Origin: Glandiceps talaboti | Lineage: Eukaryota; Hemichordata; Enteropneusta; Spengelidae | Direction: 5' to 3' | Assembly (NCBI RefSeq): GCF_964340395.1 | Contig: NC_135553.1 | Location: 6,159,501-6,223,500 of the forward strand | Length of the DNA stretch: 64,000 bases | In this document: in pieces, positions 37,838 to 50,577 of the stretch | Numbering within the stretch: the stretch's first letter is position 1 | Layout: each line of letters begins with the position of its first letter | Notes under the pieces: generated by a model | Database searches by the model: none | What the model was told of the DNA's origin: nothing | What the model saw: only the letters and a program-made list of their open reading frames with translations | Position numbers and translations under genes: made by a program

Positions 37838-40800
37838 ATGACGAACAGAAGCTGCATCACCTTGTACAACTTCTTTGTGTATAATGCAACATTAGGACCT
37901 AGAGAGGGTGAGGTGGGTATCTTGTCATATTTATGTACTTGCACATTAGTATTCCTTATTATAAACTCATCATCATCCATGGATTGTTTGTACTCGTTAT
38001 GGTTTTGAATATTTACTCTGCTTTTTCCATCGCCCCAAGTTTTCGGTTGGTCATTTTTTCCTACATGCAAATACACCGCAACAGCAATACTATGATGAAT
38101 TATTCTACACAAATGTACATGTACTTCAAAATTTAGCACGCTCCAGCTCTTCATGCAATGACCAATGTGACATCATAATATTCTCTCGATTTCCATCAAA
38201 TAACAGACACGTCAATTCAGTATTAATATTTTCACAACATATTGTAATTGACAAGAAAGACATTAGTATGCATAGTACATGTATTTGTCCTGTTTCATCA
38301 CATCCTTAAGTTATCCTAGTAAAGAAATGTGGGAATACACCATGGATGTATTAGTGAGATTCACGACATCCCTATCCTAGTAAAGAAATATGGGAATACA
38401 CCATGGATGCATTAGTGAGATTCACGACATCCCTATCCAAGTAAAGAAATATGGGAATACACCATGGATGCATTAGTGAGATTCACGACATCCCTATCCT
38501 AGTAAAGAAACGTGGGAATACACCATGGATGTATTAGTGAGATTCACGACATCCCTATCCTAGTAAAGAAACGTGGGAATACACCACGGATGTATTAGTG
38601 AGATTAACGACATCCCTATCCTAGTAAAGAAATATGGGAATACACCATGGATGTACTGGTGAGATTCATGACATCCCTATCCTAGTAAAGAAATATGGGA
38701 ATACACCATGGATGCATTAGTGAGATTCACGACATCCCTATCCTAGTAAAGAAATATGGGAATACACCATGGATGTATTAGTGAGATTCACAACATCCCT
38801 ATCCTAGTAAAGAAATATGGGAATACACCATGGATGCATTAGTGAGATTCACAACATCGCTATCCTAGTAAAGAAATATGGGAATACACCATGGATGTAC
38901 TGGTGAGATTCAGAAGTATATTAATGTATATTTTTTGGATTATTGAATAGGAACACAAGAAGATACTATTTTATCATCCAGCAGACACAAATATTGATAC
39001 TAAAATCAAAGCTGTTGGACTTTCTGAAGCCATTGTCAAGTTTACAGAGTAAGTCTTTTGTCAAACCTATTGTAGTACTAGTAGTATCTCGATCTACAGC
39101 ACTGTCAGCTGATAACTATGTTGTTGACCACTGAGTGGGAATTATATCTACTGGTAAGTTCTTTTGTAAGCACTGTGAACTGTGAACTTCTATTTACTGT
39201 TGCATCTATAGAAAAAGTGAATGACAGGTGAAAATCTGCATCATTTAGAAATAGGACCACCTTTTTCAATAGCTCTACAATGGCGACTTTTTCACACTTA
39301 TATCATGTATATTTTAATCCTAATCCATAGCCGGATTGGTGTGAACTTTGACCCCTAGCTTACCCACTGGTCATTGCCAAGGATATTGACATGTGACACT
39401 GGCCAGCTTTTGACATTGTGTTTTGAAATTCTACCATAGATTTTTTCTTTCATTTTTGAAAAACATTTGATAAGTAGTACTTTCTAGTAAGTTGTAAAAA
39501 TGTCCTCACTCCAGTAACTATAGGCCTTGTACAGGGAAAATAGTTTGATGCTATGGTAACAGGTCATACAAGAATTACAAGTAAAATCAGACAGCTCTTC
39601 ATTATATTGCTGTGCATTATACAATGATCTTATTATTGTCTAAATTTGTACATACAGGACATTTTCTGAGAAACCATGTGAAGCATTACACACTCAGAAA
39701 ACACGACAGGTGTTCCTGCAACCAGAAGAAGATTTTTGGATGGTGATGGTAAGTTAGAATTGAGTCTAGAGTTACGTATATGTTTCCATCTTTACATGTA
39801 ATGTATATGTATATGTTGAAAGCCATTTATTTTTTGTTTATATGTTGTGAAACCTTTGATAATGTAAATGGTAATACATAGTTTATTGTATGTACAGTGC
39901 ACAGTGTTTATGTCACAATTTTTAAAAACGTTGATAACAGAAAATTGGTAAAATGTAAGGTAAATTTTGAACCAGTATACCATGTCAGGAAATTAGGTTG
40001 ACTATAAGGTTGACTTGTATCATAATATCAGTGACTTCAAACCTGCACTGTAACGGAAGTATTACGTTTCCATCAGACAACCATCAGTATAATCACTAGA
40101 AATTGTTGAAATACCAATAATTAGACACTGTATATGTTAATTAGAGGTCAGTTGTAGCTAGAAGCAGTACAGTAACATGTTGAAATCATGATTGTGTCAG
40201 AATGCTGATTTTAGGGTGTAGCTCCAAAAATCAATTTGATTTGATTTATTTTACCATATTATGTGTACAGCTACACATGTTTATTCACATGTGATTCAAT
40301 ATTGGTCAGGATAGACTATATTATGAGAATTAAAATCAATTATGTCTGACAAAGCAGTCACAAAAAGGTTAAAGTTGTGGCAAGTGCAGCTTTAAAGACA
40401 TTTTTATTTTGTCTTTACTCTCTCTAGGCTACATCATAGACCCTCTGGAGGGTCTATGGCTACATGTCATATTCTTGAGTATATGTTACACCCCATACCT
40501 AGTAAATACATGTAATTTACATGTATAGCAAGCTTCTCTCAGTGAGGCTCACAATAAATAGTTGGTCTCACCATGTGCTTTCTTCTTTGAAACATTTTTT
40601 TAGCTGAAACATGAAAAGAGATACACGAAAAGTACTTCAATGGCAAATGTCAAAAAGTCAGAAATGTTTTGATTGTTGAATTTTATCTATTGGAATTAAT
40701 AATCTTGTATATGATATTAGGATAACTGTTTTTTTGTGAAATGAACATTTACATAGTACTCCTAATGTGACATGTACAACAAACACTACAGTTTATTTGT

Positions 40801-43800
40801 ATTGGTTTTCAGACAGTAACTATCCCTAAAAGTGAGACTGAGAAAGATGGACAAACAATTATTGAATATCATGAAGACGATGTCCAGGACTCTGTGTACG
40901 GTGCAGTTCTAGAACAAGCTTATAAAATGTTTAAGGTACTAGTAATGTAACACTCAATTTATTCACTGTTATGCTGTTATATGGAGGGATATATGTGAAG
41001 TCAGAATGGGTGAATGGTTAGAGTGGCTGGCTTGGAATTTGCAGGTTGCAAGTTTGATGAGCCTCACCTCTGTAATATGTTTCTGATTTTTACAAAAAAT
41101 TTATAGTAAAGTCTATGTATAATTGATAACTAATGTCTCAGTTAACTTGTGTATGTCTTTTGTGTTTCAGCTATTTATGGGTACATTTACAAGTATTTTA
41201 AAGCAAACCAACGTTCAACATTTAATGACAAGATTGGATCATTTCTTTACAAGAGTAAGTCGTGCAAAACAATATATTTGTTTTGGGATTATTTTGAAAC
41301 TCATTAAAGGGGCATGTCAGAGACCCTGGGATGAAATTAATTCTAAGGAAACATGGAATATAGAGGATTATCGTGTTGTTATTTGAACAGCTGTACCAGC
41401 CAGATGTTTATCAAGCTTCAAAAACTACCCAAATTTCCCTGAAAATAAAATTTCTTAAAATCTATCCAAACTTTGCCACATGAAAGCTTTTTCCTGTTCC
41501 TTTTGAAATAATAAAAGAAAGTTTTGGGTTTCATAGTCTTGTTTTCAAGGAAGTTGACAATGTTTAATTTTCCATAGCATTAACATGGCATTTGGTGGCC
41601 ATATTGGATGGTGACCCTTTTGGATTCTAAACTGCCTTAATTTTGATATCATTTTGACATCTATTTAAAACAATTATATAGTGACCCTGATGGTTTCCCT
41701 AGTTTTATCAGAGAATGGGGTTTATATTAGATTTCTTGTACAAAGTAACAGCAAAAAGTTGAAAATATTATTCCGAGCTACATATATTATGCTAATAGTA
41801 GTTCCCTGTGTAAGGACTAGTTTAGTCAATCAGTAATTTTTCTTTGTTAATCTTGAAGTATAATAATTTTGTTTACCGGTTACTCTAATTAGTTCTGAAA
41901 AATATAAAACAATACAGTTGTTAAATTTAGAGTGTAATTCTCCCTTTTATTTCCATATAGTATCTTGGAACCTTAAGATTGAATCAAGCAGATATCATGG
42001 AAGTTCACAATGGAATACAATTTTTACCCTTAGATAAAAACACATACCTACGAATACAATGTTTTATCAATCTTATTGAAGCTACTTTCAGGTGAGTCTG
42101 ACTTCATTTCTCTGTTATACATCTCTGGATATTGGTGCAATCAGTGTTTTTGCTAAGGGCAGTAAATGGTAGATTGGTATGAGAAACTATGCTTAATATA
42201 TTTCTCCATCTGTGTAATCAGCGGTCCCAAACATTTACTTTTAACTATGTAGCTGACCTCCACACACTCTGACAGCAAAATTTGATCATTTACAATTGAT
42301 AACTGATTGCCAAATACAATGATTTGTTGCATGGTATAAATCTGATTGATTTGTGACGTCACTGTACATCTCATGCTATATCTAACAAGTCTCTTCCTTA
42401 ATATTTCTGTTTTGACACATACCAGTACACTATGACTATGTATGATTGTCATATAACTGTTCAGCATACAGTCTTTCAATTTTGTTGACAGTATTTCTAT
42501 TTTTGGTTTTCAGTCAAGTTAAATATACAGCATTCCTGTACAATGATCAGCTTGTGTGGTAAGTCTAAAAGTTTAGAAGTTTATTGTGATTCTTGTTATA
42601 TTTATCTGGTATACAATCATCACCCTGTGCAGATAATCAAATCAAATTAAGTCAGTAAACCTGCTCTAAAATCTACCATGAAGAATTACTTGAAAGCATT
42701 CCAAGAGTGACTGGGCTATCTGCTTTCGAAAGGTTGCTAGAGTGATTGGGCTATCTGCTTTTGAAAGGTTGCTAGAGAGACTGAGCTATCTGCATTTGAA
42801 AGGTTGCTAGAGTGGCTGAGCTATCTGAGTTTGAAAGGTTGCTAGAGTGACTGGTCTATCTGCTTTTGAAAGGTTGCTAGAGAGACTGAGCTATCTGCAT
42901 TTGAAAGGTTGCTAGAGTGGCTGAGCTATCTCCATTTGAAAGGTTGCTAGAGTGATTGGGCTATCTGCTTTTGAAAGGTTGCTAGAGTGACTGGTCTATC
43001 TGCTTTTGAAAGGTTGCTAGAGTGACTGAGCTATCTGCATTTGAAAGGTTGCTAGAGTGACTGGGCAATCTGCCTTTGAAAGGTTGCTAGAGTGACTGGG
43101 CTATCTGCTCCAGAATTCAAATGGATGACCCATGATGGATGCTTGCTTTAGTAGATTTTATTTTGGACTTTTACATGCATTCCCCTTTTCATTAGTTTTC
43201 CTTGACATTTTGATATACCCGATACCAAATATTTAGGCCTGATTTTAATATACCCTGTACCAAAACTAAAGATTACCAGGCCTGAATACCAGCATTGAGT
43301 TCTGCCATTAGCAAGCACTGGCCAAGTATGTTTCTGAGATACTAAAGGTACCTTTCAAATATGCAGCAAATATTAACCCCAAAAAAGTATTAACTCGGCT
43401 TGTTACCCTTTAACTTAATCTCTACAAAAATGTTGTATTTGTTGGAAAATTCCCTTCTACATGTGTACTGTTAGATAGATAGAGTAGATACTAAACTTGT
43501 CTGTTTTCTGTTCTTGTATATTTTCATGACTATAGGAGTGGATTAGAACAGGATGACATGAGAATTCTGTATAAATATCTCACAACAAGTTTGTTTCCAT
43601 CATCACTTGAATCTGAGGTAAGTTTGAAATGTAGTTGATACGTCTGTGCAAGTATATTGAGTTTTATAGTACATACCAGTAGTTACTTGCAGTGTTGTGA
43701 GCTCATACTTTTGACATTTTCACTGGCAGTGTAACACTGAAAACATTATTGCATACCAGTAGTTACGTGCAATGTTGTGAGCTCATACTATTGATATTTT

Positions 43801-46800
43801 CATTGGCAGTGTTAAACACTGAAAACATTATTGCATAGTTACATGCAGTGTTGTGAGCACATACTGTTGACATTTTCACTGGCAGTGTAACACTGAAAAC
43901 ATTATTGCATACCTGTATGGAAATTACAATCAAAACTGTTGTTTCTTTTCTCTGGAGTCATATTTTGTATTAGTTCCAAACTCAGAGCGTAAATATGTTT
44001 ATCTTTGTTGATTGGTCTTTATTTACTGTGATTTGATTGGTCTGTATTTACTGTGATTTGATTGGTCTTTATTTACTGTGATTTGATTGGTCTTTATTTA
44101 CTGTGATTTGATTGGTCTTTATTTACTGTGATTTGATTGGACTTTATTTACTGTGATTTGATTGGTCTTTATTTACTGTGATTTGATTGGTCTTTATTTA
44201 CTGTGATTTGATTGGTCTTTATTTACTGTGATGTCAATTTCAGATGTGTAGGGAGTCTCCAAAGAGTGGTGGCCCTCTACCACCAATCACTGCTTCTTCA
44301 CACTTTGGAAAGTAAGTTATAATTACACTACCTCAAATTGATATCAAAGTACAGAGTCTTAGCCATACCTCTATCCCATGATGGTTTCTATACAATGTCA
44401 TTGCTTGCCCTCATATTTAGTGTTAATGAATTCAACTATGTACACTCTAGCTGCACAAAAAATTTGAGGTGCGTGCACAATCAAAATAAATTCTTGCATA
44501 CCAAAATATACTTTGGCTCTGATAAAAATAGAAAGCGTGCAATAGTATGGTGTCTGTATTTTCTTAACTATGTACTTTCAGTAAAAATGTTTTGATGCCT
44601 TATGATTTTGAAATGTTGTTTATTTTTTCCAACAGGTATGTGACTGGTCCACCAAATATAAACGATAGTAGTAATTTTGGTAAAATTCCACATATTTATG
44701 TAAATACAGATACGAAATATGAAGAATTAAATCTTATTGTGTACAGAGTGAGTAAAATATTTTTTTCAAAATTTATAGTTTTTGTTCCCAAGACTTGACA
44801 ACAAATGAAAGAGTTGTATCCATAGTGACTTTTAACCTTGAACCTACCTGTGTATTGTACCTTATCTATTACATAAGTATATTTCTCAATACATATATTT
44901 CAAAATTTGCTGCAAAATCATGAGAGTCTTGAAAATCTCAAAATAAAACTTCATTTAAGTTCAATGTAACTTCTTAAAACTGGTTGATTCAACATTCAAG
45001 TAATTTCTTGATTCTTGAATCAACTAGTTTCATATCTCATTGAGTTTTTCAACTGTTACAGTTTAACAGACAAGAACATGACTGTATATTGTGGAAGAAA
45101 ATAGAAATGAGATATTAGTGTATTTTGTAAAAAAAATTATGAAAAGAAGCGAAAAATTTCCATTTGCATAAGATATTTCTATTTTTCCATTACATTTTTT
45201 CCTACAATATGGAACATGATAATAGTTGTGGTATTTGTACATTTTTCACAGGCACTAAGTGGAACAGTTTGTTTGATGGTTGAACGTAAGTATTACATTA
45301 TGTAGATTGACTTATACAATACTGTACAAAAAAAATCTATCAAATTTGTTCATGAGATATGAATCAGTGAATATTTCAAATACTGGTCATTATTATTTTG
45401 CCAGGAAAAGTTTCCACTTTTTAAGAATTAGTTAAGATAAATAAAGTTTCTAAGTATGAAAGCCTGTAATTAAAAAAACAAATGAGTTTGTGTATATTTA
45501 TGAGTGACAACCCTGTTGTTGCTAATGTAGATTTTATTTGTGCTGAGATGGGACTAAGTAGGAGTTTTACAAGCAAATAGACTGTGACATGTTGTGTCAC
45601 CCTCACTGGCCAGCTAAGTGAAAGGCGATGACTGATGTGTGAGGGTCATCATGGAGTACCGTACAGGCTAAAACTTAAAAGCTAAAACACTTGTTTAGAT
45701 TTGAAAGTTTTTCATGTACAAAGATTGTCAAATAAGTTTGTTAAAATTTTAGATTTACCACCATGTTGTTACTAGTGCAGATTTGGTTTATGTGAATGGA
45801 AAAAATGATAGTTCTACAAATGGTGTAACTGTGTTGTTTTTACTTTTTAATATGTTTGCTCATGGTCAGATGAAAAACTGAAAGATAATATCATTTTATT
45901 TGTGCAGCTACTAGTATACCAGGTTTTGAATGGTATAAGAAGATAGATGCCTTCCTAGGTCCACAACTGAGTACACTAGCATCTGATATCAGTGAACAGT
46001 ACAGCAAGAGAGCTTCATTGTAAGTCAAATATGAACAATACTAAAACTATAGTAGAAAACCTAAGTCAAATTTATTCCTCATCTTGAATGTTAGCTTGCT
46101 GACTCCAGTTGACTATTGTCCAATTGTTACAGGGATTTAGGTCAACCTCAGAAGATATTTTGATAAAAAATATTGAATTCTTATCATACTTTCATTTTGT
46201 TTTGCCTGAAAGGGAATTTGCAAACCCGCCATCTTGAATATCCTAAATGTTGCATCATGGGAAATGTGATGATAAATACGAATTAATCAGTATTGTAAAC
46301 CATATTGTTACATTGTTTGTAAACATAAATAATCTAGTCATGGTTACCCTGACTGTTGTAGGAGGTTTATTGTAACGCCACATTATGTATACTGATAACT
46401 ACAGATAATCCCATAGTCCTTTGCACCTGAGCATGCTCAGTCTGGATTATAAGTTCCCTATTGCAATGTCACAGATCTCACAGTAACTGGTAATGGTTAA
46501 ACATGTTTCAAGAAGTAGAATAATATAATATCTACTTTTTTGTATGAAAAAAAATAACATTGAAAAATGTAGCATGCGGAATTTAATGAATGTGGATTGC
46601 CACATAGAATGCATATAATATATATATGTAAGTTAATATCCAAAGTTGGAACAGCTGTGATTTTGATTGACAAGAAAAAGGTTCTGAAAGATTTGATTGT
46701 TTTAGCAAATAGGAATCATGTGGATGGCGTTCTTGCAGAATAAACAATACATGATAAAGATGTAACCAAAAATGATGTATATAAATATTTTGTTTTACAG

Positions 46801-48113
46801 ACCCAGTGATCAGCAATTTAAATATATATATTTTAATCATATGAACTTAGCTCAGAAGACAACCATACATAATAGAAAGACACTAAGTGCAATAATTAGT
46901 CCTGAAATTGTCCGACTTCTCGCTGATATAAATGCCAGCTTTGCCAAGTAAGTGTCTCTCTCTATTTTCACCCTCTTGAACTTCTGTGAAATGTCATGGA
47001 TTTAGAAAACTTGTGATACACTTGTCAAAGTCAAGTTATTTTTAGCACACTAGAACTAAGTTGTTATTTTTAGCACACTGAAACTAAGTTGTTATTTTTA
47101 GCACACGTGAACTAAGTTGTTACGTTTTGGTACACGTGAACGAAGTTGTTATTTTTAGCACATGTGAACTAAGTTGTTATTTTTAGCACACTAGAACTAA
47201 GTTGTTATTTTTAGCACATTTGAACGAAGTTGTTATTTTTAGCACACTGGAACTAAGTTGTTATTTTTAGCACACGTGAACTAAGTTGTTATTTTTAGCA
47301 CACTGGAACTAAGTTGTTATTTTTAGCACATGTGAACTAAGTTGTTATTTTTAGCACATTTGAACGAAGTTGTTCTTTTTAGAACACGAGCTAAGTTGTT
47401 ATTTTTAGCACACATGAACTAAGTTGTTATTTTTAGCACACAGTGAACTAAGTGTTCTTTTTAGAACACATGAACTAAGTTGTTATTTTTAGAACACTGA
47501 AACTAAGTTACAGACGTCCCACTGACATCCTGGACATGGACTCTGAGGTAGAAAAGCACACTTGAACTAAGTTGTTATTTTTGGCACACTTGAAGTAAGT
47601 TACAGTAGTCCCACTGACATCCTGTAGAACAGACGGTAACTTCACACACCAGTAACCACTGAAATTACTTTAATCTTGTAGGACTGAAGATGATGCAGAG
47701 ACAGTGATGAAAACAGTGACAGACTGTTGGGTTGTTGGCAAGAAATCAGACCAGAGAGAATTCTATGTTGTCATAAATCAGAAGAATGCTAACTTGATTG
47801 AAATCAATGGTTAGTAGAATTAAATGATAATCACATGATGATCACATGACAGTCACATCATATTAGTAGTAAGCCATTTAAAAAACACCATGTTTCAAGC
47901 AAAAATTTGAATCATACAATTTTGTGTCAAAATTTGTCAAATACTACTAGATATCACTAATTATCAAATACTAAATATTATATTTTCAATCTATACCATT
48001 TCAAAGATAAATTTCGACAATAGTTCAGTAAAATTTATTTGTTTCTTTTCATTTCAGAGGAGGTCAAGAGATTGTGTTCAACACACTTCAACAACATTTT
48101 CTTCCTGGATTAA
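37838..48113 (+). CDS. CCZ1, subunit of the MON1-CCZ1 Rab7 guanine-exchange factor (complete)
   Basis: MON1-CCZ1 activates Rab7 on late endosomes and autophagosomes. Fifteen coding exons: 37838-37912, 38951-39048, 39658-39748, 40813-40935, 41171-41254, 41961-42091, 42514-42558, 43536-43617, 44244-44311, 44636-44747, 45252-45285, 45908-46019, 46801-46947, 47682-47809, 48058-48113. They sum to 1386 nt, 461 residues plus stop, against about 482 in human. Landmarks: NATLGPREGE, KILFYHPAD, GLSEAIVKFTE, EEDFWMVM, LYNDQLVWSGLEQDDMRILY, GPQLSTLASDI, YIYFNHMNLAQK, WVVGKKSDQREFYVV, FNNIFFLD at the end; these follow the three-longin-domain CCZ1 order. ATG at 37838 is the first in-frame start; the human protein has a longer N-terminus. 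Candidate poly(A) signal AATAAA at 48591. Confidence 0.97.
38305..38915. repeat. 61-bp minisatellite in CCZ1 intron 1, 10 copies
   Basis: The unit contains CCTAGTAAAGAAATATGGGA and ACACCATGGATG...TTAGTGAGATTC, at exactly 61 bp (e.g. 38315, 38376). Copies are over 90% alike. The array stops about 35 bp before the exon 2 acceptor, so the branch region of intron 1 sits at its edge. Confidence 0.95.
40434..40461. repeat. Short palindrome CATAGACCCTCTG / GAGGGTCTATG in CCZ1 intron 3
   Basis: A near-perfect inverted repeat with almost no loop, sharing its arms with 5127-5157. Confidence 0.7.
42706..43110. repeat. 35-bp minisatellite in CCZ1 intron 7, about 11 copies
   Basis: The unit contains TTTGAAAGGTTGCTAGAG and GACTGRGCTATCTGC. 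Two variants (GTGACTGGG and GAGACTGAG) alternate irregularly. Confidence 0.95.
43674..43912. repeat. ~80-bp tandem triplication in CCZ1 intron 8
   Basis: Three copies share GTTGTGAGCTCATACT, TTTTCACTGGCAGTGT and CACTGAAAACATTATTGCAT. It begins about 55 bp after the exon 8 donor. Confidence 0.85.
44008..44232. repeat. 25-bp minisatellite at the end of CCZ1 intron 8, 9 copies
   Basis: The unit contains GGTCTTTATTTACTGTGATT. It runs to within about 11 bp of the acceptor of exon 9, so the polypyrimidine tract and probable branch point of the intron are made from the last repeat. Confidence 0.95.
45580..45667. mobile_element. CTGTAAGRTAC-family MITE, decayed copy 3
   Basis: GACTGTGACATGTTGTGTCACCCTCACTGG at the left and GATGTGTGAGGGTCATCATGGAGTACCGTACAG at the right mirror copies 1 and 2, with eroded termini. 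It lies in CCZ1 intron 11. Confidence 0.55.
47034..47500. repeat. 28-bp minisatellite in CCZ1 intron 13, about 16 copies
   Basis: The unit contains AACTAAGTTGTTATTTTTAG followed by CACAC. Each copy has the order CTAAG, short T-rich run, TAG, which resembles a weak branch point plus 3' splice site. One further copy with TTTTTGG lies at 47565-47590. The genuine acceptor follows at 47681. Confidence 0.95.
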
Positions 48114-50577
48114 ATAATGGTCATTGTAAAGGGTTATAAACTCTCACTATCACAATTTGATAGTGTCCTAAATTTCTGCTGTCATGGTGGATTAAAGTCC
48201 AAGAGTAGCTGGATTCATGCTCAAAACATATGACCAATTACTCATTTCTGGTACTACCCAGTAGAATTAATTTTACTACTTTTGAAATCAAGCTATATCT
48301 AGCAAACTAAGAAAGACACAAAGCTAAACTATTGTTGCAACATGTTGACATAAGCTATCAATGGATGCTGATGTAATGTGCCATTTTCCGATTATCAAAG
48401 TTCCGACCGTTACCCATGTAAGGATCATGAGAGGGCCGGTGCCCCAAATTTGGCAAAGTTAGGGATTACATATGGTAATGACTGCTTATCTCATGGCCGT
48501 GCATGAAGCCATCAACAAGATGTGTACAAGAATTTTGTGTGTTCTCTAATACAGTAGTGGTTAGACATGTTTTGATTCCTGGTAGTCACTAATAAAACAG
48601 TACAGTGGGAAAAACATGTGTATGGAAAATGAGTGCCTGGTGGTAACTTGTGTCTTGTGCTACAATACATGACTAGTCTGACCTCATTTCTTCCCTGAAA
48701 TGGCTCATTAACAGCATCCCTAGTGGCCTAACCATGAAATCTCTCAGATAATCAAAATATGGTGTATTACACTCACAGTAGGGTGGTGTCTCTGATAGGG
48801 AGCTTCCTCAAGCGGCCACGAAATATTACAACCTAGCACATCTAACTATTTGATCATCATGATAATATCACACAAATGGAATCACAGTGAATGGTGACAG
48901 GAGAAATATCAGTACAGTAATTCAAAATTTATTTCAATAAAAAAATTGAATATTCTATTCAATGTGAGCATGAATTTCAGTGATATTGGATATATCCACA
49001 ACTTTGTGAATAGTATTCTGAAATGGACAAATCCACAAAAATATGAGATGGAACTGAATTTTTTCGAATCTTGTGAAAATAAGTATTACAAAGGAAAGGA
49101 AAACTGGATCACAACCAAACCTTCAATTTGAAGTGGTTATCATATTTAATCATTTATAAATTCTTCTACTCTGACAAATAATAATATCTTCCTAATTTCA
49201 GGGGAATATAGATTATGAAATGTATAGCAACTGAATTCAGTTGTATTAAATTTGATGTTTAATGAATAAACTTTTATGAATCATACTTGTGTTAATGCAT
49301 ATGCTTATCATTAAAGGCCAAAGATTCAATCCTAGGTTCTTGCATTACTGTTATCTTATCAGTGGAATGATTGGAGATTACACAGGATCATCCTTTTGTT
49401 GTAGACCAACTTGGTGTATATCTCTTCCAGTCAACTGTTTTTCTCACCCAACTGTAATCCCAAGTTGACATAGAGTAAATTATGAATCCTAACAAAAACG
49501 AGAGAAGTTTGTCTTTGACATTCACACTAGTGGTGGAAGTTTTGCATATCGAATAGCATCAGCACCAAAAACTAACCAGTTTGTCCTTGTTTTATTAGGT
49601 AATGAACAGGATTTACAGGGGGTTGAGGAGAAAATGGAGGGTGGGGGTGGTAGAACAATTTCAGGATGAAAGTGGGGCCACAGGGCTTGGAAAGTCGGAT
49701 GGTTTGAAATAGGGGTGGAGCTTGAAATATTTTGCGTCTTTGATTTTGTTCTTGATTTGTTGACTCTGATCCAAATTAAACCTTGGAGCCAATTTATGTG
49801 AACATTTTTTGAGGTAATTTTACAATGTAAAAAATGTACTACTATCATTTAAAGAATGAATAGTTGATATATTTATTTAATTATAAGGATGAAGAAGAAA
49901 AAACAAACCATTAGGCCAAAAAAAAATTGTCACAAATGGTCAGTGGGGAAACACAATAATAACCCTCCCAACTTCAGTGAAGAAAACTGCAGAGCCAATC
50001 ATGAACAAGCAAATGACATCTGCCCCACATACACACATCCATACACATAAAAAGAACAGTAACTGCCATAAGTAGACTGAGTGACAGATGAGAATTGCAA
50101 AAATCAAAATCAAACAATTTTTTGGGCCTTATTGTAGTGATATCAAAGACTTGAATATCATATGATGGAATTTATCTTCCTCCAAATATCAGATCAGTCA
50201 ACCATGGATAAAACCATAGACACTACACGTGTAAGGTCTACGATTGATAAAACAAACAGCTTGGCGCTAGAGAGACATAACATTGTTTATGGCGTATCCT
50301 TTACCGCAATTGACAAATGTAAAAGTGAGAACGTGCACTTCATGTACTTTCTCTGGCGTTGTTCCGGCTTTCTATTGAATAAACAGACTAAAAATAGTAT
50401 AGTTTTATTTGAAGTGAAAGTTTTGTTCTTGGAACTTTGGCGCAGCCACGAGAACCATATTTGGACAGATGACATCATCATAACTACCTAAAATGGGCAT
50501 AGCATATTTGCATATATGACGAACTTTACCCAGACCTCGACACACGAAGCTTGGATTGATTGAGTTGGGTTGGAAAC
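48114..50577. other. CCZ1 3' UTR and CCZ1-ADAP intergenic region
   Basis: No further gene recognised. Contains dispersed repeat copy B (49313-49490) and a GC-richer, partly open stretch at 50162-50491 just before the ADAP start that probably belongs to its promoter or 5' UTR. Confidence 0.55.
49313..49490. mobile_element. Dispersed repeat copy B (AAAGGCCA... family)
   Basis: AAAGGCCAAAGATTCAATCC, then TTACTGTTATCTTATCAGTGG and CCAACTTGG, collinear with copies at 8353 and 57769. Confidence 0.6.

Noticed and set aside
50162-50491. 109-residue open frame just before ADAP
   Set aside because: No known family and no exon signals; probably promoter/5' UTR DNA.
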